Counted from the first letter of the stretch, positions 8,128 through 16,500 are shown. The stretch is DNA of 64,000 nucleotides from Nitrosovibrio sp. Nv4 (GCF_900215485.1 NZ_OCMZ01000002.1:434001-498000), one strand, 5' to 3'. The notes: generated from the sequence alone by a model not told the origin. Numbers and translations are program-made.

Positions 8128-8460
8128 ATGAAAACTGTTATTTTCGCGCTGCTCAGCATATTGATCCTTTCCTCATGCGTCACGCGGGGAAAAATGACTG
8201 GAGTGCATGAGGGTATGACAAAGGCGGAAGTTATCAGGGCCGCCGGCGATCCGGATGGCTATCAGCGCAGCGGTGAATATGAAGTACTGTTCTACATCGA
8301 TCGAAGTGCTGGTAACTGGTCGGCTTTTAGTACCTCCTACCGGGATGTCGTCGATTATTCGGTAATCCTGAAAGATGACCACGTCGTTGAGTACGGCCCT
8401 GGACGAACGCATCAACGCGCCTCCGGCGCCACGCCTTTTGTAAGAATGCCAGCCCGCTAA
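8128..8460 (+). CDS. Small lipoprotein with SmpA/BamE-like fold pattern
   Basis: 110-residue protein with a lipoprotein signal (ILILSSC, cysteine near residue 17). The mature part shows the pattern G-M-T-K-A-E-V-x-x-A-x-G-x-P-D near residues 29-43 followed by beta-strand-like segments (YEVLFYIDR, DYSVILKDDHVVEYG), which is the arrangement seen in SmpA/OmlA/BamE-type outer-membrane lipoproteins. Here it is probably an accessory lipoprotein and not the assembly factor, since it sits inside prophage-like DNA. Its own ribosome site is weak (aatggagcc). Confidence 0.62.
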   Translation: MKTVIFALLSILILSSCVTRGKMTGVHEGMTKAEVIRAAGDPDGYQRSGEYEVLFYIDRSAGNWSAFSTSYRDVVDYSVILKDDHVVEYGPGRTHQRASGATPFVRMPAR

Positions 8461-8541
8461 AGAGCACCAACCGACCCTCTGGCAAGAGCATTCCCCTCAT
8501 TGGCGTCGAACCCCGCCCTTGCAGTCATTACAAGTTTCTCC

Positions 8542-8570
8542 TTGACAATTACAAGTATTACTTGTAACAT
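8542..8570 (+). promoter_or_regulatory. Rightward prophage promoter with identical operator in spacer
   Basis: TTGACA (8542-8547), exactly 17 bases, then TAACAT (8565-8570). The spacer contains ACAAGTATTACTTGT (8551-8565), identical to the operator inside the leftward promoter 1.6 kb away. Transcription would run toward the short genes at 8681 and 8807. Confidence 0.75.
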
Positions 8571-8680
8571 ACTCTCCATGCTGTAAAACATCTCCGCAGT
8601 TTGTTCGATGGGTTGTTTACAGCATTCGCGAAACAGATGTGTAGCCCGATTCGGCATAGCCTCGATCCAGTAAGCCCCGG

Positions 8681-8803
8681 GTGGCGTGGAAAGACAAGCG
8701 GTCGGTGACGGAAAGGCACAAAGAAATGTCCAGGCCGTGCCTGGCGCGGAACTCTGCCCGGTTTGAAAGGGCGCAGCAACAGTGGAGAAAGAGTCGGGGC
8801 TAA
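8681..8803 (+). CDS. Possible short basic phage protein
   Basis: 40-codon GTG-initiated frame whose product is strongly basic and protein-like (WKDKRSVTERHKE, ARFERAQQQWRKS). It ends three bases before the ATG of the next phage-type gene and is downstream of the operator-controlled promoter. No ribosome site and no recognised family, so it may be a chance frame. Confidence 0.28.
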   Translation: MAWKDKRSVTERHKEMSRPCLARNSARFERAQQQWRKSRG

Positions 8804-8806
8804 ACT

Positions 8807-9061
8807 ATGGGAAAGGGGGCTGTGCGCTGGATGGCTTGGAAAGAATTGTGGACCGAACAGCGTCCGGCCCCCCTTAACCTTTCGGACACCGAAATACTGG
8901 ACTGGTTAGGTGAATATTGCGACCAGGCGGTCTATAACCGCCCTTCCCCTCAATACCGGGGCGGGTTCACTTTATACTGCGATGAAATCAGCACCAGCGG
9001 GGCAACCTTGCGCGAAGCGGTCTGCCTGGCGGCGGCAAAATTGGATGAATTGAACGAATAG
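8807..9061 (+). CDS. Small phage-type hypothetical protein
   Basis: 84-residue protein (or 76 from the in-frame ATG at 8831). The body DTEILDWLGEYCD, GGFTLYCDE and TLREAVCLAAAKLDEL has the pattern of short phage proteins in which a strand-turn region precedes a C-terminal LREA-x-CLAAAK helix. No enzymatic motif. It is the first convincing gene after the rightward operator-controlled promoter, so it would be expressed when the repressor is absent. It marks the right edge of recognisable prophage DNA. Confidence 0.55.
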   Translation: MGKGAVRWMAWKELWTEQRPAPLNLSDTEILDWLGEYCDQAVYNRPSPQYRGGFTLYCDEISTSGATLREAVCLAAAKLDELNE

Positions 9062-9559
9062 TATTTTTTTCAATTATTACTGGTAAACCCAAGTATATAA
9101 ATCGTTAACGTACCGCTTCATTCTTCGGATGTTCCTCCGGATACAGCAAAAGACTCATATTCCGCTACGGCGGATCTCAGCATTAGCGCATTATATTGCC
9201 CGGTTACGCTGCGCTAACCCGATCCGCCCCAAATTTCCGACCAATTTTGGGGATTCGAGAAATCTGTGAAAATCATTTTGTTCAGCTATGTTTTGCAAAT
9301 ACCTGATCCGGGAATAATCTCGTAACTTGCAGGTCGCGTTAGCGCAGCGTCAACGTTTCGCTGCAGAAAATGCGGCCAAATGACGTGACGGGATATCCAT
9401 ACCGATCGACCAGATCCAGGAGTGTGTGGAGACAATAGGCCATGTCCGCCATGTTTCGAGTGAGCACGGGCGGTAGCTCGATCGGAATCGAGGCACGTGT
9501 GTTCGGTTTCATTCTCCATCAATAGGAAATTTTCCTGCATGGCATGCTCCCGCCTCGAC
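9062..9559. other. Gene-poor stretch at prophage edge
   Basis: No convincing gene. Contains an imperfect palindrome GGTTACGCTGCGCTAACCC near 9200-9222; a similar TTTACGCTGCGCTAGCCCG occurs near 32280, so this may be a small interspersed repeat. The 84-codon minus-strand frame at 9286-9540 has no recognisable character. Confidence 0.4.
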
Positions 9560-11779
9560 TCAGAAGTCGATCGTGGCCGATACCAGGACGGTGCGCGGCA
9601 TGCCTAGCGATAAAGTGCCGAAAGAGGCCACACCTGACCAGTGGTTGGTATCGAATGCATTAAGTACATTGGCCCGGACAGTGGTCGATTTTCCGGCCAC
9701 CTTGGTAGTGTAGCGCGCGCCAAAATCAAACGTCGTCCAGGAAGGCACGCTTTGCGTATTCGCCTGGTCGATATATCGTTTGCCGGTATGGATAAGATGT
9801 CCGGTCAAGGTGAATCCGGGCAGCCACCGCACATCCCATTCGGTGCTCAGATTGGCTTGCAATGTCGGCACGCCGACCGGTTTGTTGCCCACCGTGGCCG
9901 CGCTGCTGGTCTTCGTCAATTCGGCATCGAACAGCGTCGCGCCGCCCAGCAGCCGAAGACCTGACAGGGGTTCGCCAAATAGGGAAAGTTCCAGGCCACG
10001 GTTGCGCTGCTCACTATCCACGGCAAAGACATTGCCCGTGAGCTGGCCGCTAGGCCTTTTGATCTCGAAGAGACTAAGTGTAGTGATCAGGCTGCCATGA
10101 TCAATCTTGACGCCGACTTCAACCTGCTCGGTTTTGTAGGGCGCGAAGATCTGGCCGGCATTGGCCGCGACCTGTGGCGCAATGTCGCCCTTGCTTAGCC
10201 CTTCCATGCGGTTGGCGTAAACGGAAACATTTTTCCAGGGCCTGACGACCAGACCGGCCAGCGGCGTGACGGCGCCCTTGTCATAGGAAGAAGTGACGGC
10301 GCCCGTTGGACCGAAGTTGTCCGAGCTGATCTGCTGCAGGCGCACGCCGAGCGTAAGCAGCACGCGCTCGTCGGCGATAGACAGGACATCGGTTAATGCG
10401 CCTCCGTAGAATTCTGTCTCCGAAACTTTCATCAGGCCAGGCCTGGCCAAGTCTTGACCGGGGCGATCGATTGGGGAATACATGTTCGACAACACTGCCG
10501 TACCAGTAGTGGAACCTCGATCCAGACGATCACGATAACCGCTGCCCTGAAGCGTCATGGTATGGCGAATGGGCCCGGTATTGAAGCGGGCGCGCAGCCC
10601 CCCGTCCGCGCTGGAGCGGTTGACGCCGAACCTGAAGTGCATCGGCGTTGACCTGGTATCGCCGGCGGCATTCTGGATCGTAGGCGTCTGATCCGAGAGC
10701 CGACTCACCCATGATTGGGAGCCGCCGACACTGCCGAACAGTGTCAGCGAGTCCGAGATGTCGTATTCCGCCTTGGCCAGGAGCGACACGTCCTCGATCG
10801 TCGACCGGCCCCAAGGCTGAGTTACGTTACGCCTGCCATCGGGGGCGGTGGGCACGGCAAGGCCTGCGGCAACCAGGAACGGGCGCGATGGAGCCTTGAA
10901 CCGCTCATACTGCCCAAGGGCGTCAAAGGTCGCCCGAAACCTTTCGCCCTGATAGTCGAGCGCCACGGCACCGACATCCGCCTGGCGAAACTGGTTGTCC
11001 AGCATCGTATTACCCTGGTGATGACTACCGTTGAGCCGAATGCCGAACTGGCGATCCGCACCAAACCGCCTGCTGACATCGAGGTGGCCGCCTCCTTGCG
11101 TGTTCGACAGGTAGTTGCCCGTGAGCCGGGTCAGGTCGGTTGAAGATGCGCGCTTTGGAACGATATTGATGACGCCGCCTACGCCGCTGTTCGGGGACAT
11201 GCCGTACAGCAGGGCGGCAGGTCCCTTGATCACCTCGACGCGCTCGGCGTAATCGGTAAATACCCGGTAATTGGGCGCTACCCCATACTGCCCGTCGAAG
11301 GCGAGTTCTCCAATGTTGCCTTCGCCGATCGGAAAGCCACGAATATAGAAAGAATCGACGACACCGCCCCTCTGGCCAGTAGAGCGGACTGAAGGATCTC
11401 TGGACAAGACGTCGGCCGCCGTAATTGCGTGCTGGTCCCGGACCATCTGCGACGTATAGCTGCTGATGCTGAAAGGCGTCTTCATGAGATCGGTATTGCC
11501 GAGCAACCCGAGCCGTCCACCACGCGCAACGTGTCCGCCGGCATAGGGCTCCGGAAGCGCATCAGGGCGTTCCGCACTGACTTTCACCTCAGGGAGTGTC
11601 GCCACGTCTTTGGCGGCCTCTTGCTTTGCGTCTGGCGCAGTTTGTGCATGACTAGGATTGATGAATCCCGCGGTCAACAGGCCCGCGAAGGCCATGCGCA
11701 TGGCAAAGGCCAGCGGCTTGAAGCGTACTAGTGCAGGGACGCACGAAGAGCGGGGAGCAAAAGTAATCTCGCGCAGCAC
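9560..11779 (-). CDS. TonB-dependent siderophore receptor
   Basis: Outer-membrane receptor of about 739 residues that imports ferric siderophore with energy from TonB-ExbBD. From the chosen start: a signal peptide ending SHAQ, a TonB box-like segment (LPEVKVSA), a plug domain (MVRDQHAITAADVL, GGVVDSFYIRGF, VEVIKGPAALLYG, GGVINIVPK), then a long beta-barrel ending in the aromatic residue F. I start at GTG 11779, preceded by AGGAAAA. A frame extends to 12058, but that extension lacks secretion features and contains the Fur-like box at 11862-11880, so it is untranslated leader or promoter DNA. Plug sequence and length fit the FhuE/FpvA type. Expected to be iron-repressed. Confidence 0.92.
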   Translation of the reverse strand: MLREITFAPRSSCVPALVRFKPLAFAMRMAFAGLLTAGFINPSHAQTAPDAKQEAAKDVATLPEVKVSAERPDALPEPYAGGHVARGGRLGLLGNTDLMKTPFSISSYTSQMVRDQHAITAADVLSRDPSVRSTGQRGGVVDSFYIRGFPIGEGNIGELAFDGQYGVAPNYRVFTDYAERVEVIKGPAALLYGMSPNSGVGGVINIVPKRASSTDLTRLTGNYLSNTQGGGHLDVSRRFGADRQFGIRLNGSHHQGNTMLDNQFRQADVGAVALDYQGERFRATFDALGQYERFKAPSRPFLVAAGLAVPTAPDGRRNVTQPWGRSTIEDVSLLAKAEYDISDSLTLFGSVGGSQSWVSRLSDQTPTIQNAAGDTRSTPMHFRFGVNRSSADGGLRARFNTGPIRHTMTLQGSGYRDRLDRGSTTGTAVLSNMYSPIDRPGQDLARPGLMKVSETEFYGGALTDVLSIADERVLLTLGVRLQQISSDNFGPTGAVTSSYDKGAVTPLAGLVVRPWKNVSVYANRMEGLSKGDIAPQVAANAGQIFAPYKTEQVEVGVKIDHGSLITTLSLFEIKRPSGQLTGNVFAVDSEQRNRGLELSLFGEPLSGLRLLGGATLFDAELTKTSSAATVGNKPVGVPTLQANLSTEWDVRWLPGFTLTGHLIHTGKRYIDQANTQSVPSWTTFDFGARYTTKVAGKSTTVRANVLNAFDTNHWSGVASFGTLSLGMPRTVLVSATIDF

Positions 11780-11861
11780 AATGTTTTCCTTTTTCCTGGT
11801 TTTTCTTGGAAGAGCACTGGCTGGCGATGGCTGGCGGGGTGCGGTTGCAGGTTCGCATTGT

Positions 11862-11880
11862 AAATTATAATCATTCTCAT
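11862..11880 (-). promoter_or_regulatory. Fur-like box upstream of siderophore receptor
   Basis: On the minus strand ATGAGAATGATTATAATTT matches the classical 19-bp Fur consensus at most positions and contains the GAATGATTAT core. It lies about 80 bases before the GTG start at 11779, the right place for iron-dependent repression. Confidence 0.7.
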
Positions 11881-12137
11881 GGAAAGCAAGACGAGGGGTA
11901 ATGGGGCTCACCTTCTCCATAGAGCTAGCCCTACTGAGAGCAAGGCCGAAGGCCGTGTCAGGAAGATTTCCTTTGTGTGGTGAAGGGTTGAATGCCTGTG
12001 GGCAATCTCTGTGAAAAACCTCGTGGACGGGGATATATCCGTCCATCAGGTTTTCCATTAGAGTTGTCCATGGCTAAGCGTAGCGTGCCGGGCGATCGGC
12101 AAGGCCGCTGCTACAATAGGTTTCAGCGATGGCTATC

Positions 12138-12305
12138 TGTAGCAACCTGCATTTAAAAATGGTCCGACCAGCATTCAACGCGATTTTGGGCCAGGAATAA
12201 CTGCATCTATCCACCCCCGCAAACCAGAGATAACTGCAAATGAACCTGCGTTTATCCCCGTCGACCTGCATTTGATCTTCGCGAACCGGGAATAAGTGCG
12301 ACTGA
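12138..12305 (-). repeat. Left 168-bp terminal inverted repeat
   Basis: Contains at least four direct copies of a 12-base unit (AAATGC-N-GGTT type; here also AAACGCAGGTT) spaced along the repeat, as expected of multiple transposase-binding sites at a Mu/Tn7-like end. The outer tip is TGTAGC at 12138. It matches 16125-16292 in inverted orientation along its whole length. Confidence 0.75.
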
Positions 12306-12318
12306 GGGGGCACTCACT

Positions 12319-12768
12319 TTAGATCGGCAAACCCGCAGCCAATATCCGCTCGCGGAACTCAGCTGCGCGGGCTGGTTCAACTGGTTGCTGAACTGCGCCC
12401 TGATTTCTGCCGGCTTGGCGTCGAACTTCTCCACCATGTCTTTAAGCCGATAGCCAATGGCGCGTCAGCGTCGACTCCAAATCGTCGAGCTGCCGCGACA
12501 GCACGGTTTCCACCAGTTCCGCCGTGACTGGCTTTTTACCTGTGTGGAAGCCGGCTTCCAGTGCCAATGTCAGGTGCAGCTGGACTTGCAGTGGGGTGCG
12601 CAGTTTGGTGGCCAGCATGTCGATCGCTTCAGTCGTCAAAATCGACTCCGGCTTGGTTTTGGTGGCAAAGCTGGCGCCGAGCAACCGTTACGCGAGGTTG
12701 CAGATCGAGTCCAACAAACGGACGTTTTTTACACTGACACTTGCGCTCTGATTTGACACAAGTAGGGC
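12319..12768 (-). pseudogene. Remnant of ExeA/TniB-like transposition ATPase
   Basis: C-terminal part of an AAA+ ATPase of the kind that partners DDE transposases. Pieces in three frames reconstruct a typical tail: LLDSICNLA, a stop, LLGASFATKTKPESILT...LRTPLQVQLHLTLALEAG...VETVLSRQLDDLE (12442-12684), then VEKFDAKPAEIRAQF (shifted frame), then RERILAAGLPI and a stop at 12319. At least two frameshifts and one stop are present, and the Walker motifs are lost. The gene would have ended only about 15 bases from the terminal repeat, which supports the repeat being the element's end. Confidence 0.65.
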
Positions 12769-12856
12769 CTCTTTGGAATCGGGCTCCAGTTCTACAACAA
12801 AAGGTTCATGAGTCCGGGTTTCGCTCTCAGGCGTGTGGCAATGCGTGGGAGATTAC

Positions 12857-12871
12857 TAGACGACTGGTCAG
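12857..12871. promoter_or_regulatory. Putative TetR-type operator
   Basis: TAGAC-GACTG-GTCAG is an imperfect dyad of the TAGAC-N5-GTCTA form used by several TetR/AcrR regulators. It lies 23 bases before the TetR start, consistent with autoregulation. Confidence 0.5.
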
Positions 12872-12893
12872 TTATACGCTATAGTGCGCAGCT

Positions 12894-13475
12894 ATGAAGA
12901 AACCAGCACAGGAAACGCGGCAGCACATCTTGGATATAACCAAGTCGCTGATGACCAACAAAGGCTATACCGCCGTCGGCCTGGCCGAGGTGGTGACCGC
13001 CGCTGGTGTGCCCAAGGGCTCTTTTTACTACTATTTCAAGTCGAAGGAGGAGTTCGGACACGCATTGCTGGATGAGTACTTTTCCGAATATCTATCCAAG
13101 GTAGATACGATGCTGAATACGGACGGTCCTGCAGCTGAACGCCTGCTGAGCTATTTCCGCTACTGGGCGGATAGCCAAGGCACGGATCTGCCCGATGACA
13201 AGTGCCTGGTCGTCAAGCTGGGGCCGGAAGTATGCGATCTGTCCGAAGACATGCGCCTGGTTCTCAAGAAGGGAACCGATGCCATCATCGGGCGCATCGC
13301 CAAGTGCATTGCGCAAGGCCATGCCGATGGCTCAATCCCAGCCGGCACTGAGGCTCCTGTGCTCGCCGAATCTCTGTACCAGTTGTGGTTGGGTGCTTCA
13401 CTGCTGGCCAAGCTGGGCAAGGATGGCGCACCGTTCGACACAGCTTTGTCTGCTATGGAGCGACTGCTTCACTGA
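12894..13475 (+). CDS. TetR/AcrR family transcriptional regulator
   Basis: 193-residue repressor. The N-terminal helix-turn-helix is clear (TRQHILDITKSLM, GYTAVGLAEVVTAAGVPKGS, FYYYFKSKEEFG) within residues 8-52. The C-terminal ligand domain has conserved-looking C and W residues (DDKCLVVKLGPEV, LYQLWLGASLLAKL) as in the regulators paired with oxidoreductases for electrophile or quinone detoxification. A TAGAC-type dyad lies just upstream. It precedes the SDR gene by 35 bases, so the two probably form one operon responding to a small organic compound. GC-rich codon use differs from the AT-richer DNA to the right of the element. Confidence 0.88.
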   Translation: MKKPAQETRQHILDITKSLMTNKGYTAVGLAEVVTAAGVPKGSFYYYFKSKEEFGHALLDEYFSEYLSKVDTMLNTDGPAAERLLSYFRYWADSQGTDLPDDKCLVVKLGPEVCDLSEDMRLVLKKGTDAIIGRIAKCIAQGHADGSIPAGTEAPVLAESLYQLWLGASLLAKLGKDGAPFDTALSAMERLLH

Positions 13476-13510
13476 GGTGTTTTTTAGCCAAAGCAAAGAG
13501 GAAATTCGAC

Positions 13511-14254
13511 ATGAATCATCTGGAGAGTAAAACCGCCATTGTCACCGGAGCATCGTCCGGTATCGGGGCAGCAACAACCCGTGCACTGGTTGCGCAGGGT
13601 GTTCGTGTGATAGCCGTTGCCCAGGACCAGCAAGAGCTCGATGCGTTCGTGGCTGATGTGCGCCAGACCGGCGGACGAATCGTGGGGCACGTAGCAGACG
13701 TCACGGATCTGGACCAAATGAAGGCGCTAGCCCAGTCCGCTCAGGACACCTACGGTTCCATCGATATCCTGATCAACAACGCCGGGCTGATGCTGTTCTC
13801 GAACTGGACGAATCTTGCAGTCCAGGATTGGGAAAAAATGATTGATGTCAACATCAGGGGTTATCTGAACGGGGTTGCTGCAGTTTTGCCCTTCATGCTG
13901 AAGCAGAAGTCAGGGCAGATCCTCAACATGGACTCCGTGGCTGGCCATCAAGTGTCTCCGTCAGCGGGTGTATACAGCGCCACCAAGTTCTTCATCCGGG
14001 CCATGACCGAGTCGATGCGAAAGGAACTGGGTGTCCAGCATGGTATCCAGGTCAACACGATCAGCCCCGGCGTGATCAACACCGGCTGGGCCGACAAGGT
14101 GAGCGACCCTGTGGGTCGCCAAGCTGCCCAGGAGCTCAACAAGCTCGCTATCGCACCCGAGGACGTTGCGCAAGCAGTCATCTATGCGCTCAACCAACCG
14201 GCGACGGTGACTATCAATGACCTGATTATCTCGCCGACGCGGCAAGACTGGTGA
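13511..14254 (+). CDS. Short-chain dehydrogenase/reductase (classical SDR)
   Basis: 247-residue NAD(P)-dependent oxidoreductase. Rossmann motif TGASSGIG (residues 13-20), the NNAG structural motif near residue 87, and the catalytic Ser...YSATK pair near residues 138-155 are all present. ATG 13511 is preceded by a purine-rich stretch (aaagaggaaattcgac) and matches family N-termini, so the 42-codon extension of the frame is excluded. Substrate cannot be told; many close SDRs reduce small carbonyls. It follows the TetR gene and is likely under its control. Confidence 0.9.
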   Translation: MNHLESKTAIVTGASSGIGAATTRALVAQGVRVIAVAQDQQELDAFVADVRQTGGRIVGHVADVTDLDQMKALAQSAQDTYGSIDILINNAGLMLFSNWTNLAVQDWEKMIDVNIRGYLNGVAAVLPFMLKQKSGQILNMDSVAGHQVSPSAGVYSATKFFIRAMTESMRKELGVQHGIQVNTISPGVINTGWADKVSDPVGRQAAQELNKLAIAPEDVAQAVIYALNQPATVTINDLIISPTRQDW

Positions 14255-14468
14255 TCAGAGTCATCCATGAGGAAACGACAGCTAATGAAGTCCGAATCGC
14301 AAGATAGGCTCCTGGAAACCGTTTCTCCGTACGAGCACGAGATTCGGCAGTTGGGACCCCGGATTCCGGCTGCTGCCGAGGCCACCGCATGAAAGCGAAA
14401 CCCGTCCCAAGCCCGAGCAAGCGTCCACGAGACCTCTGCTTTTTTTTATTTTCAACAGGAGTTACGTT

Positions 14469-14855
14469 ATGAGCAAGCCAACTTACGTCCAGGAATATAA
14501 CGCCATCGTCGAGGTGCTGAACCAGTATAACGAAGGCGGCAAGCAGGCCAAGAGCAGCATCATGAAGCCGGCCTTCAGCGACCAGGCTACCATCTTCGGC
14601 ATCGATGGCGACAACAAGCTGACCGGTGGTCCGATCCAGGGGCTGTTTGACACCATCGACAACCCGCCGTTCCGGCCGTCGCCCGAAGCCCAAGGCGTGA
14701 TCGTCAACATCGATATCGTCGGAACCGCCGCCAGCGCCCGCATCGATACCAACGACATTTCGGGCTTCTGCTTCACCGACTTCTTCAACCTGCTGAAGGT
14801 CGAGGGCAAGTGGACGGTGGTCAGCAAGATCTACCATACCCACGTCGCCCCTTGA
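14469..14855 (+). CDS. NTF2/SnoaL-like (lumazine-binding-type) protein 1
   Basis: 128-residue alpha+beta-cone protein of the nuclear-transport-factor-2 superfamily. Visible pattern: N-terminal helices (YNAIVEVLNQYNEGGKQ), AFSDQATIFGIDGDNKLTGGPI, then strands ending in the family tail DFFNLLKVEGKWTVVSKIYHTH. A ribosome site (caggagttac) precedes ATG. Close in form to the next gene, so the two are tandem paralogues. Members include isomerases, hydrolases and ligand-binding proteins; no catalytic residue set is evident. Context suggests work with the SDR on one small molecule. Confidence 0.8.
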   Translation: MSKPTYVQEYNAIVEVLNQYNEGGKQAKSSIMKPAFSDQATIFGIDGDNKLTGGPIQGLFDTIDNPPFRPSPEAQGVIVNIDIVGTAASARIDTNDISGFCFTDFFNLLKVEGKWTVVSKIYHTHVAP

Positions 14856-14934
14856 GCCGATCGCGCCTCGCATCGGCCGATGCGGTGGCGCCTATCCCCC
14901 GGCGCGTCATGCACCACTTGAACCGGAGAACATC

Positions 14935-15321
14935 ATGAGCAAGAACATCAAGGCAGTCCCAACCGCCGACTACAACGCGGTGATCGCGGTGGCCCAGAAG
15001 TACGTCGACGGCCTGCGCATTGGCAGCGTCGAAGGCGTGGCCGAGGCATTCCACAAGGATGCGGTCATGTACGGCTTCACCAATGGCGAACTGCTGGGCG
15101 GCCCGATTGCCAATCTTTTTGACTTCGTCAAGAAGAACGGCAAGGCCCCCGAGATCACCACGCGACTGGACGTACTGGCGATCACGCCGACCACTGCGGT
15201 GGTGCGGGTGGACATGGAGAAGGACGCCATCGGTGCGGACTACAATGACTACCTGACGCTGATCAGGATCGACGGCGAGTGGAAGGTCATCGCCAAGGTC
15301 TATCACCAGTTCGAAGGCTGA
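14935..15321 (+). CDS. NTF2/SnoaL-like (lumazine-binding-type) protein 2
   Basis: 128 residues, the same length and fold pattern as the preceding gene: DYNAVIAVAQKYVDGLR, AFHKDAVMYGFTNGELLGGPI, RVDMEKDAIGADYNDYLTLI and the tail DGEWKVIAKVYHQFEG. ATG follows accggagaacatc, a plausible ribosome site. The two proteins share the FxxDA/Q-x-x-x-x-G, GGPI and YH residues that would line the cone pocket, suggesting paired or redundant function in the TetR-SDR operon. Confidence 0.8.
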   Translation: MSKNIKAVPTADYNAVIAVAQKYVDGLRIGSVEGVAEAFHKDAVMYGFTNGELLGGPIANLFDFVKKNGKAPEITTRLDVLAITPTTAVVRVDMEKDAIGADYNDYLTLIRIDGEWKVIAKVYHQFEG

Positions 15322-15366
15322 CGGCGGCATAAGCCGCAGGCTCTTTCAACTCATCGGGATGTGCGC

Positions 15367-15787
15367 GTGATGCAATCCACTTCAATGACCGAGCGGCTGG
15401 ACGAGGCCATCGACCAGGCCTTGGCCGACGAGCGTATCCTCGGCACGGTGGTGCTGGTCAGCCGGGACGGCGAGCCAATCTATCGCCGGGCCGCGGACTG
15501 GGCCGACCGCGAGGGTGGCAGCGCCATGGGGAAGAACTGATCTTCCGGCTGGCGTCGGTTACCAAACCGATCGTCACGGTCGCGGCGACGCGGCTGATCG
15601 AACTCCGCACGCTGGCGCTGGATGCGCCCGTGACGCGCCACCTGCCCGATTTTCGTCCGCGCTTGGCTGACGGCACGGAAGCCGTCATCACCCTCAATCA
15701 CCTGCTCAGCCATACCGCAAGCCTGGGCTATCGCTTTCTGATGGCCGAGGGCAGTGCGTACGACCGGCTCGATGATGATGCAGCCTG
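15367..15787 (+). pseudogene. Truncated, frameshifted serine hydrolase (beta-lactamase class C-like)
   Basis: The first 50 codons (MTERLDEAIDQALADERILG, then VVLVSRDGEPIYRRAADWADREGG) run into a stop at 15540; a one-base shift near 15525 restores ELIFRLASVTKPIV with the SxxK catalytic motif, then LLSHTASLGYRFLMAEGSAYDRLD. The sequence then breaks off and an unrelated gene fragment begins. Only the N-terminal third of the roughly 400-residue family remains, so it is inactive. Confidence 0.7.
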
Positions 15788-15805
15788 GTGGCGTGCCGAT
15801 GCCGT

Positions 15806-16022
15806 CACTGCACCCTGGGCACCACCACCATCCGCACCGCCGGCTCGCAGACGGCGTTCCGTCGTGTGGATCACGATTATCCGCTGGCCGTGGCGCAACG
15901 GGCCCATGCCCATGGCACACCGACCTACGTGCTCAACTCGGCGATCGGCGCCGACGCAGGCTCGCGGTTCTTCTACAACCGGGTCAAGAGCGAGCTGGAA
16001 AATCAGGCCAACGACCTGCTAG
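15806..16022 (+). pseudogene. Fragment of NAD(P)-binding epimerase/dehydratase-like gene
   Basis: Reads [24 protein letters not shown]...[33 protein letters not shown], typical of the middle of atypical SDR proteins of the HTATIP2/NAD(P)H-binding type. Both the N-terminal Rossmann loop and the C-terminus are missing. It is joined directly to the beta-lactamase-like fragment on its left, so this is a deletion scar. Confidence 0.6.
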
Positions 16023-16031
16023 GAGAATACC

Positions 16032-16115
16032 ATGCCCTTGGTTCAATACAACGCTGTCGTGGAAAGCGACGCCGCACGCGTTTGGAGCGTGCTCAAGCAG
16101 TTCAGCGCCAAAATG
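16032..16115 (+). pseudogene. N-terminal fragment of SRPBCC-family gene cut by repeat
   Basis: ATG after a good ribosome site (aggagaatacc). [18 protein letters not shown] and SVLKQFSA match the start of SRPBCC/polyketide-cyclase-like proteins. The homology stops about 10 bases before the right terminal repeat of the element, so the gene was cut at that junction. Confidence 0.5.
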
Positions 16116-16124
16116 AGTGTCACG

Positions 16125-16292
16125 TCAGTCGCGCTTATTCCTGGTTCGCGAAGATCAAATGCAGGTCGGCAAGGATAAATGCAGGTTCATTTGCAGTTAT
16201 CTCTGGTTTGCGAGGGTGGATAGATGCAGTTATTCTCGGTTGGAAAAGCCGTTAAATGCTGGTTGGACCATTTCTAAATGCGGGTTGCTACA
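16125..16292 (+). repeat. Right 168-bp terminal inverted repeat
   Basis: Inverted partner of 12138-12305. Carries four direct AAATGC-N-GGT(T/C) units and ends outward with GGTTGCTACA, the complement of the left tip. Beyond 16292 similarity to the left flank stops. Confidence 0.75.
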
Positions 16293-16500
16293 CCTATGAC
16301 CTAATTAGCTAAATGGTGCAAAGAATCCCGGATCATAATAATTGGTCCGCCCCCAGTCGGCGTTCAATGGCGTTAGACTTGCAGAGAATATCTTATTGAA
16401 ATCTCATAGCTACAATGACACCCCCCGAATTAATTCTGAAGATTTGTAGAGTTCGGCGACTCCTGTGCAGAGAACGTCAAACGAACGTTTGTTGATCTCC

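Larger units (their letters stand above)
12138..16292. mobile_element. Decayed 4.15-kb element bounded by 168-bp inverted repeats
   Basis: Both outer tips read TGTAGCAACC inward, and each end is a 168-bp repeat (12138-12305 and 16125-16292) in opposite orientation with about 20 mismatches by hand alignment. The left end is immediately followed inward by the 3' end of a transposition-type ATPase. The interior carries TetR, SDR and two NTF2-like genes plus three gene fragments. No transposase is left, so the element is probably immobile unless helped in trans. Flanks are CTATC and CCTAT, not a clean target duplication. Confidence 0.68.
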
